This document shows positions 35,779-46,814 of a stretch of DNA of 64,000 nucleotides, one piece after another. Source of the DNA: Plecoglossus altivelis (lineage: Eukaryota; Chordata; Actinopteri; Osmeriformes; Plecoglossidae); NCBI GenBank assembly GCA_036571765.1, contig BROE01000018.1:12518694-12582693 (forward strand). Reading direction: 5' to 3'. Below the pieces are notes generated by a model that did not search any database, was not told the DNA's origin, and saw nothing but the letters and a program-made list of their open reading frames with translations. The stretch's first letter is position 1, and every line of letters starts with the position of its first letter. The position numbers were made by a program, and so were the translations under genes.

Positions 35779-35791
35779 TATGTTTCTTGTC
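35227..35791 (-). CDS. atxn2l: atxn2l exons with start codon and first half of the LSm domain
   Basis: This covers three exons. The first (35791-35746) follows an ATTATAG acceptor and carries 13 nt before an ATG at 35778-35776, then 11 codons (MKPPSQTQSSF). The second (35534-35478) gives LFEGVYNNARMLHFLTAVV, the first strand and helix of the ataxin-2 LSm fold. The third (35298-35227) gives GSTCDVKVKNGSAYEGIFK and ends SSR. All junctions are phase 0. The 13 nt before the ATG contain no in-frame stop, so the true start could lie in an upstream exon, as in mammals. I chose this ATG because it is the first one seen and has purines at -3 and +4. Confidence 0.88.
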
Positions 35792-37040
35792 CTATAATAC
35801 ATACATGGACACACACACGTTTACAAAGCTGGAAAGAATATTAAACCGACTGACGACAGCTAGCATAAGTTTGCCTACGACGTAGCTAACTACACTAGCT
35901 TCTTTTACCCAACTGTCACCGTGAGGTTAGTCACATTGCTTAGACAGGCCTGTCTGTTTTGAATAATATTTAATGGAAAGCTAATTTACAGAATTGGCTA
36001 TATTAATAAGACTACATCTTAAATGCTTACACTAGCTAGCAGCACTTGGTTAACTAGTAACCCTAGGCTAACCCGAACCGCCACCAGGTTGCAGGACAAT
36101 CGTGACAATTCTGTTGATCAAAAGATAAAATAGGTAGACTATATACAAATAAATACAAAACCTCATGTTTGACTACAGCCCATACTTTGTAGTCATGTGC
36201 ATGTCTGTTATTCCGCAATCTTGATGATTCGGTGAAAATTCATGCGTTTTGACAAACCAAAAACACGATTGTAACACCAAAGCAAATACCTTGAATAACA
36301 ACAACAAAAACACCGATTATCCTATACCTGACCTTTGCTGGATAAAGTGAATGGCTGTATTTGCACTCTATCAAATAGTTTCTCTTTTCTATTGGCCTGT
36401 GTGTACGTAAATCATGCAGTGTTACTTGGAAATTCGGTATCGGCTAGTTTATTGGGCAAAATGCTCCCCACGTTTTTTTTTCGTGGTATTCGATTGGTCT
36501 ACCGGGTTCACCGGTTGTTTTCAAGAAAAAGACAAATCCACTGCCTTTTAGTCGACATTTTAGAGGTAATGCCGTGTATACTGAAACATAAACTACTGAA
36601 ATTAGCAGAACTAGCGAGCTACACTCCTGGCGGGTATTCCATCGACGTAGATTAAGGAAAAACAGACTATTTCTGCAAGTCTCGCCTACTTTAGCGAGAG
36701 TTCCGTTCCATTAAAGTGGCTTGTTCTAGTACAAGCTACGGATCCAAGGTAATTTAGTTTTCTGAACTAGCCTGCTGCGTGTCAGGCTAAAAATCGAGCC
36801 AAAGATGTGTTACAAACTATGTCAAACAGACGGAAACAGAATGTCAAAAGACAGTTCCGTCGAGTAGATTTCGTCCCGCAAAGTTTCCGTCCATGCTAAA
36901 AAACATTAGTGCAGACTATCTTTCCACACAATACGACTCGTATGAATTAATTTAAGGAGTTTAGTTATTTAGTTAATTAGTTAACTATGAATTCAGAAAT
37001 ATTGTTGTACGTAAAATGACTTTTTTTTCTCTCTCCCCTC
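35792..37040. other. 5' intron, promoter and upstream flank of atxn2l
   Basis: No convincing coding exon. It contains the three CCAAT boxes listed separately and possible GT donors near 36,331-36,335 that could end a leader exon. Confidence 0.4.
36391..36497 (-). promoter_or_regulatory. Likely atxn2l promoter region with three CCAAT boxes
   Basis: Read on the minus strand, three CCAAT pentamers lie at 36497-36493, 36455-36451 and 36395-36391, spaced about 42 and 60 bp, upstream of the first recognisable atxn2l exon. No TATA box stands out. Clustered CCAAT boxes of this kind are typical of NF-Y-driven housekeeping promoters. A GT donor near 36,331-36,335 could end a short non-coding first exon. 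The start site itself is not resolved. Confidence 0.4.
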
Positions 37041-39292
37041 CTTGAACCACCACCTTAACGTGGTGGAGGGGTTTGAGTGCTTGAATGATCCCAGGAGCTA
37101 TGTTGTCGGGGGCAATAAGCCCCTAGAAGGGTCTCCCATGGCAAACTGGTCCTAGGTGACTAGCCAGACTAAGTGCGGTTCACCAAAAACCCCTATGATG
37201 ACCAAACTAAAGAGAATCGCTACGTCGCCCGGAGTGGCGTTACCGGGGCCCCACCCTGGAGCCAGGCCTGGGGTGGGTGCTCGCAGGCGAGCGCCTGGTG
37301 GCCGAGTCTTTGCCCATGGGACCTGAACGGGTATAGCCCGAAAAGGCGACGTGCGATCACCTTCCTGCAGGCCAACCACCCACAGGAAGGACCGTAGGGG
37401 GCCGGTGCAGTGTGTTTTGGGCGGCTGTGTTCAGGGGAAGGTGCCTGGACGACCGAGGCCATGCGCATGGTCTCTAGCCGCGGCTCGGATTGTCGCGGAG
37501 GCGAAAACTCGGGTCTGGGAGGAATTCGAGGCCATGGAGGACTACAGAACGGCCGCAAAGACATTCTGGCAAACCGTTCGCCGACTCAGGGGGGAGAAGC
37601 GGTTCTTCACCAACACCATGTACGGTGCGGGCGGGGAGCTGCTGACCTCAACTGGGGACGTTGTTGGACGGTGGAAGGAATACTTTGAGGATCTCCTCAA
37701 TCCTGCCGTCACGTCTTCCGAGGAGGAAGCAGAGGCTGAGGACCCGGAGGTGGACTCGTCAATCACCCAGGCGGAGGTCACCGAGGTGGTCGGTGGGCTA
37801 CTCGGTGGCAAAGCCCCGGGGGTAGATGAGATCCGCCCCGAGTATCTTAAGTCTCTGGATGTTGTGGGGCTGTCGTGGCTGACACGTCTCTTCAACATTG
37901 CGTGGCGCCTTGGGACGGTGCCGCTGGACTGGCAGACCGGGGTGGTGGTACCCCTTTATAAGAAGGGGGACCGGAGGGTGTGTTCCAACTACAGGGGGAT
38001 CACACTCCTCAGCCTCCCTGGTAAGGTCTATGCCAGGGTACTGGAGAGGAGAATCCGTCCGATAGTCGAACCTCGGATTCAGGAAGAGCAGTGTGGGTTT
38101 CGTCCTGGCCGCGGAACACTGGACCAGCTCTACACACTTCATCGGGTGCTTGAGGGTTCATGGGAGTTTGCCCAACCGGTTCACATGTGTTTTGTGGACC
38201 TGGAGAAGGCGTTCGACCGTGTCCCTCGTGGTGCCCTGTGGGGGGTTTGCCGGGAGTACGGGGTCCGGGGCCCTTTGCTCAGGGCCGTCCGGTCCCTGTA
38301 TGACCGGAGCAGGAGCTGTGTTCGCATTGCCGGTAGTAAGTCGGACCTGTTCTCGGTGCATGTTGGACTCCGCCAGGGCTGCCCTTTGTCACCGGTTCTG
38401 TTCATTGTCTTCATGGACAGAATTTCTAGGCACAGCCAGGGGCCGGAGGGTGTCTGGTTCGGGGGGCACAGGATTTCATCTCTGCTATTCGCAGATGATG
38501 TTGTCCTGATGGCTCCATCGGACCGGGACCTACAGCATGCACTAGAGCGGTTTGCAGCCGAGTGTGAAGCAGCCGGGATGGGAATCAGCACCTCGAAATC
38601 TGAGGCCATGGTTCTCGACCGGAAGAAGGTGGCTTGCTCCCTCCGGGTGGGTGGGGAGCCCTTGCTTCAAGTGGAGGAGTTCAAGTATCTCGGGGTGTTG
38701 TTCACGAGTGAGGGAAGGACGGAACGTGGCGGATCGGTGCAGCGGCCGCAGTGATGCGCTCTCTTTACCGGTCCATCGTGGCGAAGAAGGAGCTGAGCCG
38801 GAAGGCAAAGCTCTCAATTTACCGGTCTACCTACGTTCCTACTCTCACCTATGGTCATGAACTTTGGGTAATGACCGAAAGGACGAGATCGCGGATACAA
38901 GCGGTCGAAGTGAGTTTTCTCCGCAGGGTGGCTGGGCGCTCCCTTAGAGATAAGGTGAGGAGCTCGGTCACACGGGAGGAGCTCGGAGTAGAGCCGCTGC
39001 TCCTCCACATCGAGAGGAGCCAGCTGAGGTGGCTCCGGCATCTGTTTAGGATGCCTCCTGGACGCCTCCCTCGGGAGGTGTTCCGGGCATGTCCCACCGG
39101 GAGGCAGCCCCGGGGGAGACCCTGGACACGCTGGAGGGACTATGTCTCTCGGCTGGCCTGGGAACGCCTCGGGATCCCCCCAGAGGAGCTGGAGGTGGTG
39201 TGCGTGGAGAAGGAAGTCTGGGCCTCCCTGCTCAGACTGCTGCCCCCGCGACCCGGCCCCGGATAAGCGGAAGAAAATGGATGGATGGATGG
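37041..39292 (+). mobile_element. Rex3-type LINE, copy 3 (best-preserved)
   Basis: The 5' leader starts CCTTGAACCACCACC. The endonuclease domain is deleted: leader-like sequence near 37,470 joins directly to the segment before RT (AARIVAEAKTRVWEEFE). The tail is GCGGAAGAAAATGGATGGATGG. Sequences matching the primer sites commonly used to amplify fish Rex3 RT are present near 37,930 and 38,380 (from memory), supporting the family name. Confidence 0.93.
37486..39266 (+). pseudogene. Rex3 reverse transcriptase ORF with one frameshift
   Basis: The frame is open from about 37,351 to 38,754, then shifts by a small deletion near 38,729 and continues from 38,751 to 39,266. The RT shows KKGDRRVCSNYRGITLLSLP, GFRPGRGT, MCFVDLEKAFDRVP, LRQGCPLSPVLF and the catalytic LLFADDVVLMA. 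The C-terminal part (LSIYRSTYVPTLTYGHELWV) is intact. The N-terminal endonuclease is missing, so it could not mobilise itself. Confidence 0.88.
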
Positions 39293-40269
39293 AGAAACCC
39301 ATGCACTGCTGGAGGGTTCTAAGTGCCATTATGCCTCAATAGAAGGAAGCTCTGTTGTGGGTGGAATAGTGACAACAAAAGAAAGATATATGGGTTGAAA
39401 TCACCCAGTATGTGAATGCAATGGGGTTGATAAAACACAATGCATCTCATCATTACTAAATGCACATTTCTTACCATATAAAGTTTAACTTCAACACTGG
39501 GTTTACAACCCAACATGCACAAACAGAACAAGGGTTGAAAGATTAAGACTTACACTTTACAGAAGGCACAATTATTCTTAGTTGCAAAAGGAAGACCATT
39601 ATATTCCGGCCATGAAAAGTAATGCCCCCACACCAGCCCTGATAATACATTGCAATCTGATAAGAATGGTGGTTAGAACCCTGATAACAGGATGCGATGA
39701 AACCCTCGCACCAGCCCTATTCATGTGTCCTTGCATTCCTTGAAGAATAAGAAACACACAGGTGGGTCAACATACACCCACACACAGACTCGCCCCGCCT
39801 GGAGGAAGAAGAAGGATCTGTGAGCCGAGAGGAAAGGACTTCCCTCTGCTCTAATGAGGCTCGCAGAAAGTCTAAACCAGGCGCCGCCTCAAACAGTAGT
39901 CATCTAATCAAAAATGCCCTTAAGGACTTTAAAAAAACTTGTATACTCTGCTCTGTACCCTTTTCTGGTTTGCTCATTGTTGATAGCAAACTGTTAAGCT
40001 CCATGCATGTATTGTTGGACAACTTAAATTCTTAGTGCAAAGCTTGAATAAACATAACCAGTTGACTCTCGTAGTGCTCCGAGTTTTGACTTAGGCCACC
40101 GTTCTCCACTGGTGTTTCCTTTCCTCAACAGGGTCTAGCCAGAAGAGGACCTTGGAGAGAGTGAATTTTAGATGGAAGAATCTGAGGACCAGAACAACAA
40201 ACGACCTTGCTGAAGCAAAAAAACACCCAAACAGGCAACAAACCCTATAAGAAAGGTTAATGCACAGAT
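39293..40269. other. Intergenic sequence, nothing firmly recognised
   Basis: No convincing gene. ORFs here are short and unlike known families. Confidence 0.3.
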
Positions 40270-40683
40270 GTGGTTCCGGACATTATTGGAGGTGAGAACC
40301 GTAAAGCTCTGCACGGGATTCAAGGTGTTGTAGGGGATGGTGAGCCTACGATGGTAGAGGGAAGTGAGCCAGTTCCTCCTAATGCAGAGGAAACATTTAT
40401 TCTGGATTCCAGCCCTATTATTGAAATGCAACCTGGATCCTCACTGGTAGAGCCAGCAGTCACAGGAGCTCAGAAAAGAGGCTTGAAGCGTTCTTTGCCG
40501 AATAATGATGATGCCTATGGACTACTTCTAAAACGAGAGACTGAAAGAGCAGAAGCATGGATACTGCTGGCAGAGGAACAAATCAAGCTGACCAAACTGC
40601 AGCAAACCAAAGAAAATTTTCAGATCCACCTGCTAAAACCAGATCTTGGAAATGCTGGTCTCTCCTCCTCAGATGAAAAATAA
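40270..40683 (+). CDS. Possible Harbinger-type Myb/SANT-like accessory protein, C-terminal part
   Basis: An open frame of 137 codons has an acidic middle (VPPNAEETFILDSSPIIEMQ) and a charged helical end (AYGLLLKRETERAEAWILLA, then EEQIKLTKLQQTKENFQIHL) suited to a coiled coil. In layout and wording it resembles the C-terminus of the Myb/SANT-like protein encoded beside the transposase in fish Harbinger elements. The DNA-binding N-terminus is not visible. The first codon reported is GTG, so the true start or an upstream exon is unknown. An AATAAA follows near 40,878. Confidence 0.4.
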   Translation: MVPDIIGGENRKALHGIQGVVGDGEPTMVEGSEPVPPNAEETFILDSSPIIEMQPGSSLVEPAVTGAQKRGLKRSLPNNDDAYGLLLKRETERAEAWILLAEEQIKLTKLQQTKENFQIHLLKPDLGNAGLSSSDEK

Positions 40684-41965
40684 CCCTGAACATTCTTTAT
40701 GTTGTTAACTATTGGACATTTTGCCATTTTATTTCTTTAAGACATTTTCAAAATATCCACAATGTATTTGTTCATGTATATTTGTTTTTTTAATGTTTTG
40801 TGACTCAGATGAGGGGTCATAAAAGACATTATAAATGGAAGTGGATGTTTGTTATTTTTGTGTTTTGTCTCAAAAAATAAAAACTCTTACTGTGATTCCA
40901 TGTTGGCTCCTCTACCTGTTCTTTACATAGCTGGTAGCCCTCGTTGTGATATGTTGTCCCATTTAGAGCTCAAGTAATCTGGATTTGGTCATCTTAAAAC
41001 CTGTGTATCTGGATCAGGGTAATCCAGTCCTGTGTTACTTTGAAAAACCGGCATGAAAGTAAAACGGATTACCTGATCCTGAGTAGGAAAAAATGGGATT
41101 TCCAAATCAGGATGATTTTGATCCAGATTCAACTTTTTGATCAATTGGCCCTATGTGATTAGGATCTTAGAATTGCATAAATGGATTCAGTTGTTTAGAA
41201 GATCCCTTGGGTAGATTTGAAAACCTTGCAGCATTTGGGTTCGAAGTAAAGTTTAGCAATCTAATCAAAATGTTGTATTATTGTGTAAGTAGCTCTGTTG
41301 CACTAGGACACGGAACCTGCACAAGATTTCCAATTTCAAAGGTAATCTGACAGGGATGTGGCCGCCACTATTATTTATAATGATTGTGGAGTTACTGTCT
41401 ATATTGATTAAAAATAGCAACATCGATAGATTACTAGTGTTGACAGACAAATAATAAGTCTTATTACTGATGACACAACTTTGTGTCTGTAAGATTAACA
41501 GCAAATCCCTCTATGTATATGTATAATATACATGTATATGCATAATATACAAATAAAGAAGGAAGTTAAATATTCTGGGATTGTTGTTTTTAAGGATAGA
41601 GAAACAATGGAAAATAAAAACATTAAATAACATAAATCACTGTAAATCCAGACCATTGTCAGATAAATTTTGGATGTAACCTGTATTCTGTATAAATTAT
41701 TTTGTGTTTTCAGCATTCATGATTTAAAATCTTGCTACCATGGGTTGGGGGTAAGCTTTTTGTCTCCAGCAGAAGGATTTTATCAATTTAGGTCTGCCTG
41801 TGGTAGAGGAGTTAATTAGCTTTTGAATAAAATTACCCCTTATAAAGAGACATCTGATCAGGGGCCCCTTGTAGTGTTAAGAATAATGGTGCCAGTTGGT
41901 CAAGAGTCAAATTACTGTATTCTTGTAAGAAGAAAGCCTATCACAGAACTTGATTTGAGCATTGC
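40684..41965. other. Intergenic sequence, possibly Harbinger 3' region
   Basis: No gene. The stretch at 40,970-41,140 has several GGATTACCTGATCC and GATCAGGGTAATCC-like short inverted motifs, which may be the end of a Harbinger-type element. A TATGTATATG-rich patch lies near 41,510-41,550. Confidence 0.35.
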
Positions 41966-41981
41966 ATGGTTTCAATCAGGG

Positions 41982-42389
41982 GTGCATGGTGGCGGTGCGG
42001 TTAGAGCCCTTGCCTCCCAGGAAGGAGATCTTGGGTTCGATTCTTGGGCTGAATCCAACATCACATGATCTCTCTGGGTGGAGTCTGCATGTCCTCCCCA
42101 TGTTACCGTGGGTTCTCTCCGGGCACTCCGGCTTCCTCCCACCGTCCAAAGACATGCATGTGATAGGTTAATTGGTATATTGAGAAATTGCCCCTAGAGA
42201 GTGGATGTGTGAGTGAATGGTTGTCTGTGTCTCTGTGTTGGCCCTGCGACTTGCTGGCCCCAGTCCAGGGTGTACCCTGCCTATAGCCCGAGGCTACTGG
42301 GTTAGGCTCCAGTCACCCGTGACCCCTCAATGGGAAGAAGCGGCACTGCAATCCCTCCCGGGGATTAGCAGTAGATAATCGATGGATGG
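41982..42389 (+). mobile_element. tRNA-derived SINE with 16-bp target duplication
   Basis: Its head has Pol III promoter-like boxes: an A-box-like GGTGGCGGTGCGGTTAGAG near 41,988 and a B box GGTTCGATTC near 42,034. The tail is CGATGGATGGATGG. A perfect 16-bp direct repeat ATGGTTTCAATCAGGG flanks it (41966-41981 and 42390-42405). The ATGG tail matches that of the Rex3 LINEs in this window. Confidence 0.88.
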
Positions 42390-42405
42390 ATGGTTTCAAT
42401 CAGGG

Positions 42406-42540
42406 ATCTCCAATCCTGGTCCTCGAGGGCTGCTGTCCTGAAGGTTTTAGATGTATCCCTGCTCCAGCACACCTGACTAATAAAGGATCATTGCGAAGCT
42501 TCCACAGAGCTTGGTGATGGCTAATTCATTAGAATCTGCC
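42406..42540. repeat. Widespread fish repeat fragment
   Basis: The segment starting CTCCAATCCTGGTCCTCGAG and running through GCTCCAGCACACCTGACTAA resembles a common short interspersed repeat of teleosts, recognised from memory. No boundaries or target duplication were defined. Confidence 0.45.
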
Positions 42541-42590
42541 CCCCCCCCCAAAAAAAAAAAAACAACAACAACACACACACAAAAAAAAAC
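42541..42590 (+). repeat. Poly-C / poly-A / CA low-complexity tract
   Basis: A C run, then A runs interleaved with ACAACA and a short ACACAC block. Confidence 0.85.
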
Positions 42591-43115
42591 CTACTTCTTT
42601 CGCGAATATACAGGCTCAAGACCTCATACAGAAGCGAAATTATACTTGAGCGGAAGCACGCAGGACGGTACATTCAATTACTGCGCTTCTGTGTCTGAAC
42701 CCCTGTAAGTCTATGGTCCGAACACGGACAGAACGTAAGTGATGTAAGTGCCAAAAGACACTTCACGGAACTGTATTTTGCGATTTTGTTTCCACCAGTT
42801 GTGAATTCCTTGCAACACAGCTAAATTCCGCTCGACAGCCTGCCATGGAGCTGTCTACCTTACCTTGATTTTACTTTGATTATTTGGTCAACTAGGAAAG
42901 CAACAAACCACTGCAATGAAACGGAAATCGCTTAAATTTGCGAGTTTTAAAAATTAAAATAATGCTGTTTTTTTCGTAATCTACTTTGATACAATACCTC
43001 ACAGACACACAGAAAGTCAAGGAAACGCATTGAGGCTATATCACAACAAACCACTAAAACCTGTTGGTAAACGTTAATTTAAAAAACAGATTTTTTCAGC
43101 GGACAAAGTGTGAAA
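42591..43115 (+). other. Upstream flank and probable 5' UTR of the zinc-finger gene
   Basis: No coding signal. It immediately precedes the ATG at 43,116 and probably holds the promoter and leader; no TATA box is obvious. Confidence 0.35.
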
Positions 43116-44537
43116 ATGGCAAAACTACAACTTTTGAATTCCTATCTCACTGAGCGTTTAATGGTCGTAATCGGAGAGATTCTGGAGTTTGTCGAGGGGA
43201 CTGTTCTAAAATATGAGGAAGAGACTACCCGAACTCGTAAAGAAAACGAGGTATTGAAACGTCAGTTGCATGAAGTTGGACGTGGAATAGAGTGGACAGG
43301 TGAGACTCAGATGCGCGAAATCTAAAGGTCACTCTTGGTATTAACTTCAGTTTTATTTAGACCCTTTTAAATGAAAAACATGATAGTCTGTGACACGCTG
43401 TAATAGACACATTACCAAACATTTTCTGGCCAAATATATATAGAAAATGTATTTGTACACATATTTCTATTTATTTGTATACAATCTGTCTATCTGACCG
43501 TTTAAGGTTCCATCAGAGACTTGCATCATTCATCTTATGGGACAGGTTCTCCTGCTGGTCAGCACCAGTGGAGCTCCAACCTAGGAGAAGACACACAACT
43601 CTCATTTACTGAACAGGATAACGCAGTCTCTGACCAGACTGAAGGCCCTATCATCCCTAACCAGAGGACCACAGAGTGTATCCAATGGAAGTATCTCTAC
43701 AAATCAAGTTCAGAGACCACACATAGTCCTGCTCCAGAGACAATGTCATCAGGAACATCTGTATTGTCAAATCCTAAAAATAATTTGGACGGTAATTCTT
43801 GTTTGCTATATAGTCCCTTGGACAAATGTATTGTGGATAGAATAGATGTACACTGTGGTCTTGAAGCCATCAAAATTGAACCCCTTGACCAGAGTATTGA
43901 CTCTTGTTCGGGTTCTATTTCTGACACAGGGTTTGGTGACCTTGAGACAGCTTCAGCATTGACAACACATGTTGCCTCAGTTACTAGGTCTGATCTGGAG
44001 TCAGGAAGGACAGCGGTTAAATATAGGGACTGTTATCTCGGTCCTGACCCTGCATCAGCTCGTCAGCTCAGGTTTGTCTCAGACAAAGAAGATATACAAC
44101 ACATTGATAATGCTGGACAGCTGACGTGGAGAAAGCGAAACTGCCTGGTCACCTCTCAGATCAAACCACAGTCACTGAACAATACAGGTTTCAGATCACA
44201 CCCTTGTCCACACTGTGGTAAAACCTTCAGCCATGTTTCACGACTGAAAATACATCTCCGCATTCACACTGGCGAGAAACCGTATGTATGCGCCTTGTGT
44301 GGAAAACGTTTCAACAACGATGGCACACTGCGCAACCATCGCCGTGTCCACACAGAGTTACGACTCTTTGATTGTCCTAGCTGTGGAATGAGTTTTAAAG
44401 ATGCTTACACATGCAGAAAGCATCAACGAGTTCATAATGGCATGCATCCTCATTCATGTAATGTTTGCGGAAAAACCTTTACTACATCTGCTATTTTGTC
44501 CAAGCACCTCAAAACTCACAATTTTAACATTGGATGA
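43116..44537 (+). CDS. C2H2 zinc-finger protein, two exons
   Basis: Exon 1 runs from ATG 43,116 to 43,299 (donor GTGAGA); exon 2 runs from 43,507 (acceptor TTTAAG) to the TGA ending 44,537. Together they give 404 codons in one frame. Exon 1 encodes MAKLQLLNSYLTERLMVVIG and a charged helix (ETTRTRKENEVLKRQL), the N-terminal dimerisation-like helix seen in many fish zinc-finger genes in place of KRAB or BTB. Exon 2 is acidic and Ser/Thr-rich, with a VKIEPLDQ-like SUMO-type site (AIKIEPLDQ). Four C2H2 fingers span about residues 295-400 (CPHCGKTFSHVSRLKIHLRI, then CALCGKRF, CPSCGMSF and CNVCGKTF). One canonical TGEKP linker joins fingers 1 and 2. It is probably a nuclear DNA-binding regulator; I cannot name an orthologue. 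Confidence 0.85.
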
Positions 44538-44700
44538 GTTATGAGTTACATTTGGTGGCTATTAGGATTGAGTTAACGTAGGTTGAGTGGCTTTGTTTAA
44601 GAACTTAGGGTGTGTACGTTTATATGTGTTTACTCATTTTTGTAGAAACATCTGTGTGTGTAGTGTTTATATGCGGAATGCGTCCTGGATGACCTTGAAG

Positions 44701-45892
44701 ACAATTTCTTTATTTTTGCTGTAGACTGCAAAAACATTTGGGCTTGACATCAAATGATGAAATGATAGTGGCTTGTGACAGTATCTCTGGATTGGCAGAC
44801 CGGGGTGGTGGTTCCCCTACTTTAGAAAGGGAACCTGAGGATGTGTTCTAACTACGGAGGGATTACACCCGTCAGCCTCACTGGTAAGGTCTACGCCAGG
44901 ATACTGGAGAGGAGAATCGGACCGATAGTCGAACCTCGGATTTGGGAAGAGCAATGTGGTTTTCATCCTGGTCGCGGAAAACTCAACCAGCTCTATACTC
45001 TCTTTTGGGTGCTCAAGGGTTAATGGGAGTTTGCGTATCAGTCCAGATTTGCTTTCAGGATCTGGAGAGGGCATTTGACCGTGTCCGTCATGGTGTCCTG
45101 TGTGGGGTTCTCCAGGAATATGGGGTCCGGTGCCCTGTCCTGTCCCCATCCCTTTATAGCCGGAGTAGGAGCTGTGTTCGCATTACCAGTCGTGAGTCAG
45201 ACCTGTTCCCGGTGTATGTTCGATTCCACCAGGGCTGCCCTTTGTCTCTGATTTTGTTAATTGTTTTATGGACTGAATTTTTAGGCACAGTCAGAGGCCG
45301 GAGGGTGTCTGGTTCGGGGAACACAGGAACATCACTGCTGTTTACAGATTATGTTGTCCCCATGCCATCATCCGACTGGGACCTGCAGTATGCCCTGGAG
45401 CGGTTTGCAGCCGAATGTGGAGCAGCTGAGATGGTAATCAGTTCCTTCGGGCAGTGGTTTTTAACCAGAAAAAGGTGGCTTGCCCCGTCTGGGTGGGTGG
45501 GGAGTCCTTGCCCCAAGTGGAGGACGTATCTCGAGGTCTTGTTCATGAGTGGGGGAAGGATGGAGCGTGCACATCTGCAGTGATGCGGTCTCTGCATCAG
45601 ACTGTTTTGGTGAAGAAGGAGTTGAGTCATAAGTCAAATATCTCGATTAACCGGTCAATCTACATTCCTACTCTCACCTGTGGTCATGAGCTCTGGGTAA
45701 TGACCAAAAGGACAAGACCGTAAATACAAACGTTCAAAATGAGTTCCTTCCTGATGTAGATACCTGTAAATAAAATGGAAATGTTGATCTCTGATCTCAC
45801 ATTCATCATTTGATGTCAAGCCTGAACTTTTTCAATCTGCAGCCAAAATAAAGGAATTGGCCTTACTGTTCCAACACTTTTGGTGGGCACTG
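44701..45892. mobile_element. Tc1-type inverted-repeat pair flanking a Rex3 insertion
   Basis: The sequence TTTATTTTTGCTGTAGACTG to CTTGACATCAAATGATGA (44,708-44,760) is repeated in inverted orientation at about 45,803-45,855. The right repeat continues outward to CAGTGCCCACCAAAAG (reverse strand), ending at 45,892 next to a TA. The outer part of the left repeat is lost. The space between is occupied by Rex3 copy 4. No transposase remains. Confidence 0.75.
44771..45751 (+). mobile_element. Rex3-type LINE, copy 4, truncated at both ends
   Basis: RT domain only, starting near the GGCAGACCGGGGTGG segment and ending at ACCAAAAGGACAAGACCG. Frames show NYGGITPVSLTGKVYARILE, then frameshifted palm motifs. 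The catalytic box is degraded (FTDYVV). Neither the leader nor the ATGG tail is present. Confidence 0.85.
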
Positions 45893-45894
45893 TA

Positions 45895-46212
45895 TATTGA
45901 CAACACATGAGGTAAAAAATATCAAAACTGGTTGAAAGTATTTAAGTAGAACGCATAGTATTTCAGTATTTACATGTTGTGAATTATATATATTACTTTT
46001 TAAGTTGAACCATGTAGAATATGGGGGCACTATGAGAAAAGTGTATAAATATATTTGTAATATTTCTATTTGTATAAGTGTCTAGTTTTTGTAACATTGG
46101 TTGCTCTTTGTCCGTTCGAGTTAGCCTAGCCAGAGTGCCACACTTACAAAACAATGATGGTGGAAGGAAAGGTTTGCAAATGACCGAAGAAACCTTTTAT
46201 GCTTGTTTATGC
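45895..46212. other. Intergenic sequence, nothing recognised
   Basis: AT-rich DNA between two transposon clusters. Confidence 0.4.
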
Positions 46213-46814
46213 ACAGTGCTTTTCAATAGTATTAACCCCCTGGTGTTTTCCCCTATTTTGTTGCCTTACAACCTGGAATTAAAACAGAATTTTATTAGGA
46301 TTTCATGTAATGGACATATACAAAATAGTCCAACTTGTTTCAACATTTTCACACCTCTAAATGAGATCTGGTGCTTACCTTCAGAAGTCACATAATTCGT
46401 TACATAAAGTTCACCTGTGTGCAATCTAAGTGTCACATGATCTCAGTATATGTACACCTGTTCTGAAAGGCTCCAGTTCTGCACCACTAAGCGAGCGGTG
46501 CCACCAAGCAAGTGGTACCATGAAGAACAAGGAGCTTCTCAAACAGGTCAGGGACAAAGTTGTGAAGTACAGATCAAGGTTGTGTTATAAAAAAGATATC
46601 CAAAACTTTGAACATCCCACGAAGCACCATTAAAGCCATTATAAAAAAATTGAAAGATTATGGCACCACAACACACCTGGAAAGAGGGCTGCCCACCAAA
46701 ACTCACTGACCAGGCAAGGAGGGCATTAATTAGAGAGGCAACAGAGATCAAAAATAATTGAAGGAGCTGCAAAGCCCCACTGCGGAGATTGGAGTATCTG
46801 TTCATTGGACCGTT
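46213..46814 (+). mobile_element. Tc1-like transposon, 5' part, cut by a Rex3 sequence
   Basis: The left terminal repeat starts CAGTGCTTTTCAATAGTATT. The transposase begins at ATG 46,520 (MKNKELLKQVRDKVVKYRSR), with an early break in frame. Coding similarity continues to the equivalent of the GVSVHWT segment just before the junction with Rex3 copy 5 near 46,815. The DDE part and right repeat are not seen beyond it. Confidence 0.75.

Noticed and set aside
37220..38609. Several 110-140 codon minus-strand ORFs
   Set aside because: Shadows of the GC-rich Rex3 reverse transcriptase on the opposite strand.
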